From NCBI GenBank assembly GCA_023398345.1, contig JAEWSK010000237.1, positions 1-7,711 of the forward strand: a stretch of 7,711 nucleotides of DNA. The letters are read 5' to 3'. Positions 5,271-7,711 of the stretch are shown here, one piece after another. Every line of letters starts with the position of its first letter. Position 1 is the first letter of the stretch. The translations under genes were made by a program, and so were the position numbers. The stretch is from Armatimonadota bacterium (lineage in GTDB: Bacteria > Armatimonadota > UBA5829). The notes beneath the pieces were generated by a model. The model made no database searches. It was not told the DNA's origin and saw nothing but the letters and a program-made list of their open reading frames with translations.

Positions 5271-6956
5271 TCAGCGATGTAGGCCGCCACCGCCCATTAC
5301 TCCCGGTGAAGAAGGTCTAAACGAATTGCCCGTAGCGCTGTTTGGCGCAAGCGTGGCCGTTACGATTTTTTGGCCCTTGCGAAGTCCCTTAAGTATCTCG
5401 GTGTACTCGCTGCCTACAAGTCCCACTTCTACTTTTTGCTCTATTTGTTTGCCATCCCGAATAATTGTAACTGTATTGCCGTTATTGGCCTCTTTTACTG
5501 CCTCGTTCGGCACTCTGATTACATCATTCTTAAAATCAGTTATAAAGTCGCATGTGACGTTCATCCCAGGCTTAAGGCGACCGTCCGGCAAATCGACCTC
5601 GACTGTCACTGGGATCGTCGTTACATTCGATTCCTCGACTGACTGCGGCGCGATCTTTGTCACCTTTCCAGTAAACACCTCATCAGGATAGGCCTCCACA
5701 GTCAGCTCGACATCCTGGCCAACTTCAATTTGGGCAATGTCCGTTTCGTCAACGTCAACTTTCGCAAACATGCGACTGACATCGGCGATATCGACTATCG
5801 ATACTCCCGAACCGGCGCTTAGGGAAGATGAACGACCTGCTGTAACGATTGAACCTTCCTCGACGTATTTCGCAGTAACAACGCCATTGCGCGGTGCAAG
5901 GATTGTGGTGTAACCGAGTGTGGTCTTTGCGCTTACCAAAGATGCCTGCGAGCGCGTAACCTGAGCACCAGCTTGGATAATATCGCCTTGTCTGATCGGA
6001 ACCTCGCGCACGTTTGCGCGGGCAATTTTCAGTGAAGCCTCTGCTTGTTTTAACGTTGCTTGGGCAGCTATCACCGCCTGGTGCTTCACTTTGACTTGCA
6101 TTTGATTAGCATTCGCACTGTCGAGATCAGCCTTGGCCTGCTCCATTTTTGCCTCGGCGCTGCTAAGGTCGGTAGCGATTTCGTCGTCGACTGTTTCCAG
6201 CTTGCTTTTAGCTGAATCAAATGACGCCTTTGCTAAATTATACGTCTCTTCTGCGGTATCAAATGCGCCCTTTGATATATATCCCTTTTCAAAAAGCGCT
6301 TTCTGTCGATTGTAGTTCTTTTCGGACGTCTCAAAGCTCGCTTTTGCCTGATCGTAGCTTGCCTTCACCGACGAGCGCTTCTGCGGCACAAGCGCGGTCT
6401 TTGTCTGTTTGTAATTTGAAAGCGCAGCGGCATAGCTGTTCTTTGCTTGCTTTATTGATGCAGCAGTAAGCGCGGGCTGGGCGTTCGCCTCTTCCTGCGC
6501 CTGGATCAGCTTTGCGCGGGCACTTTCCAAAGCATGTTGAGAAGATGCGATATTGGCGGAAGTCTCTTCTTTTTGGATCGCCAACTGCAGTCTGGCCTGT
6601 TCGGCCTTGGATACATCAGCGGCAAGATCGGCCTGAGCTTCATCTAGTGCCGTCTGCGAATCTGTCGGATCAATGCGCGCTATAAGCTGACCGGCTTTGA
6701 CCGTATCGCCTTCATCGACAGCAAGCTTCACAATTGATCCGCCAACGTTTGACTTCACTTCAACTGTAGTAAGCGGCTCAAGCGTGCCGTTAGCGGACAC
6801 AGTTGCCTTAACTTCCCCGCGATCGACGGCAGCGGTAGTGATAATCGGAGTGGTGTCGGCCGATTTGCGCGCCCGCACAACCATAAACCCTGAAATTAGT
6901 ACAATGGCGATAATTACGTATACGTAACGATTGCGCGACCGCTTCTTACTTTGCAT
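5271..6956 (-). CDS. MacA/HlyD-family periplasmic adaptor (membrane fusion protein)
   Basis: This encodes 561 residues from the ATG at 6956, chosen for AAGGGGG 6 nt upstream. An in-frame ATG at 6983 would add nine residues without a clear site. The order is a short basic cytoplasmic end, one membrane anchor (about 11-27), first half of the lipoyl domain (about 55-98), an alanine-rich coiled-coil hairpin (about 99-345), second lipoyl half (about 346-390, TILAPRNGVV), beta-barrel (about 395-470), a membrane-proximal domain (about 478-536) and a Gly-rich tail. R217, L221 and S228 fit the RxxxLxxxxxxS motif known at the hairpin tip of MacA/AcrA adaptors that contacts TolC, and they sit at the hairpin's midpoint. 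At about 245 residues the hairpin is much longer than in E. coli MacA (371 residues in total). The protein would bridge the ABC permease and the TolC channel. Its start overlaps the channel gene's stop by 11 nt. Confidence 0.95.
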   Translation of the reverse strand: MQSKKRSRNRYVYVIIAIVLISGFMVVRARKSADTTPIITTAAVDRGEVKATVSANGTLEPLTTVEVKSNVGGSIVKLAVDEGDTVKAGQLIARIDPTDSQTALDEAQADLAADVSKAEQARLQLAIQKEETSANIASSQHALESARAKLIQAQEEANAQPALTAASIKQAKNSYAAALSNYKQTKTALVPQKRSSVKASYDQAKASFETSEKNYNRQKALFEKGYISKGAFDTAEETYNLAKASFDSAKSKLETVDDEIATDLSSAEAKMEQAKADLDSANANQMQVKVKHQAVIAAQATLKQAEASLKIARANVREVPIRQGDIIQAGAQVTRSQASLVSAKTTLGYTTILAPRNGVVTAKYVEEGSIVTAGRSSSLSAGSGVSIVDIADVSRMFAKVDVDETDIAQIEVGQDVELTVEAYPDEVFTGKVTKIAPQSVEESNVTTIPVTVEVDLPDGRLKPGMNVTCDFITDFKNDVIRVPNEAVKEANNGNTVTIIRDGKQIEQKVEVGLVGSEYTEILKGLRKGQKIVTATLAPNSATGNSFRPSSPGVMGGGGLHR

Positions 6957-7711
6957 TGGAACCCCCTTGAGTGCCGACGGCATATTCCATCTGCGCTATG
7001 GCAGTAAGGTAATCATATCGAGCGTCGACCAAATTCGATTGAGCGGTGATGAGTTGGGCCTGCGAATTGAGCGTGTCCAAAAGTACCGCAACACCCTCAC
7101 TGTATCTTGCCATCTGCACATCGTGGTTTTTCTTGGCGGCGGCAAAGCTCATTTCGCTTGCGGCAACTCGATCTTTACTGCTGTCGAGATTGAGATATGC
7201 CTCTTCGACATCAGCTTCTATATCTTTGACTGTCTGCTGTTCCAAAACGACTGCATTGGCAACGCTTGCGCGGGCCTCACGGTAGGCGGCTTTACTCGCG
7301 CCGCCGTCAAATAAGTTAAAGACGATCCCACCGACGACTTGACCGCCGTCGTTCGAGTATCCGCCCTGTATTTTTCGCTGATATTGGCCGGTAATAACTG
7401 GGCGCGGATAGAGATTTATACGAGCGGCCTTTAGCTCAGCTCGCGCAGCGCCTGTATTTGCCTTATTTTTAAGTATGTCCGGACGATCGGCAACAGCCTT
7501 TGACATATATCTATCCAGTTCGGATGTGTCGGCAGTAGTAAATTCTCCGACATCCACGACATCAAAACCCTTGCAAGGAGACAAGCCGATTGAAGTCTGC
7601 AGCTCAAGGGAGGAAGTGCGAACGTCATTTTGAGCCGTGATAACGCTGACTTGTGCATTTGCAAGCTCGGCCTCGACAGGGAGCAAGTCAACTTCGGCAG
7701 CGTCGCCCGTT
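6946..7711 (-). CDS. TolC-family outer-membrane efflux protein (5' end missing)
   Basis: The frame is open from the window edge, with 254 visible residues and a TAA at 6948-6946. The true start is beyond 7711. The visible part begins in a helix of the first outer-membrane-efflux repeat (GDAAEVDLLPVEAELANAQ) and continues through the second repeat. Recognisable elements are DRPDILKNKA followed by an inter-repeat helix, a beta-strand region with GGIVFNLFDGG, and the long helix pair ending RYSEGVAVLLDTLNSQAQLITAQSNLVDARYDYLTAIAQMEYAVG. These are standard for TolC-like trimeric channels, which form an outer-membrane barrel and a periplasmic alpha-barrel. It is encoded first among the visible genes, directly before the adaptor, and the overlap implies coupled translation. 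The operon promoter must lie further right. Substrate unknown. Confidence 0.93.
   Translation of the reverse strand, partial: TGDAAEVDLLPVEAELANAQVSVITAQNDVRTSSLELQTSIGLSPCKGFDVVDVGEFTTADTSELDRYMSKAVADRPDILKNKANTGAARAELKAARINLYPRPVITGQYQRKIQGGYSNDGGQVVGGIVFNLFDGGASKAAYREARASVANAVVLEQQTVKDIEADVEEAYLNLDSSKDRVAASEMSFAAAKKNHDVQMARYSEGVAVLLDTLNSQAQLITAQSNLVDARYDYLTAIAQMEYAVGTQGGSNAK

Noticed and set aside
6957..6983. Upstream in-frame ATG for the adaptor gene
   Set aside because: No good ribosome-binding site precedes it, while AAGGGGG fits the ATG at 6956; the extra residues would precede the normal basic end and membrane anchor.
7684..7686. TTG as a possible start of the TolC-family gene
   Set aside because: The frame continues to the window edge with family-typical sequence (GDAAEVD), so this TTG is an internal leucine and the gene is truncated by the window.
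1..7711. CRISPR arrays, tRNA or rRNA genes, insertion sequences
   Set aside because: No regularly spaced repeats, transposase-like proteins, terminal inverted repeats or RNA-gene signatures were seen on either strand.

Overview
All supported genes in this window lie on the minus strand and read from right to left. The sequence suggests a diderm bacterium: it has a TolC-family outer-membrane protein, a periplasmic adaptor, and a PEP-CTERM protein of the kind sorted by exosortase. Strong AAGGAG/GGAGG ribosome-binding sites precede most genes. SdrD-type B domains next to a PEP-CTERM protein would fit phyla such as Armatimonadota, Planctomycetota or Verrucomicrobiota. That placement is an inference from protein style only and is weak.

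Right-hand block (7711 to 2594): a compact efflux or export operon. Its order is a TolC-family channel (5' end off the window), a MacA/HlyD-type adaptor with an unusually long coiled coil, a MacB/LolD-type ATPase, a MacB/FtsX-type permease, and a small secreted basic protein with three LTxxQ motifs. Gene junctions are tight: 11-nt overlap, 91-nt gap with two hairpins, 4-nt ATGA overlap, 22-nt gap. The block ends at a strong intrinsic terminator (2481-2511). The first four genes would form a complete ATP-driven tripartite pump spanning both membranes. The fifth is probably a periplasmic accessory or stress protein.

Middle (2209-2480): a non-coding leader. It holds a perfect TATAAT directly after the terminator, a palindrome, and a GC-rich hairpin close to the next gene's ribosome-binding site. 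It is the likely promoter region of the left block.

Left-hand block (2208 to 1): two adjacent genes for secreted paralogues, 30 nt apart. The first ends in a PEP-CTERM sorting signal. The second (3' end off the window) carries the same roughly 220-residue N-terminal domain but continues into calcium-loop SdrD B-type domains. The second gene starts at 1368 and stays open for 456 codons to the window edge. The pair looks like a small cell-surface module in which one domain is delivered on two different C-terminal chassis. It is the most interesting part of the window, together with the LTxxQ protein.
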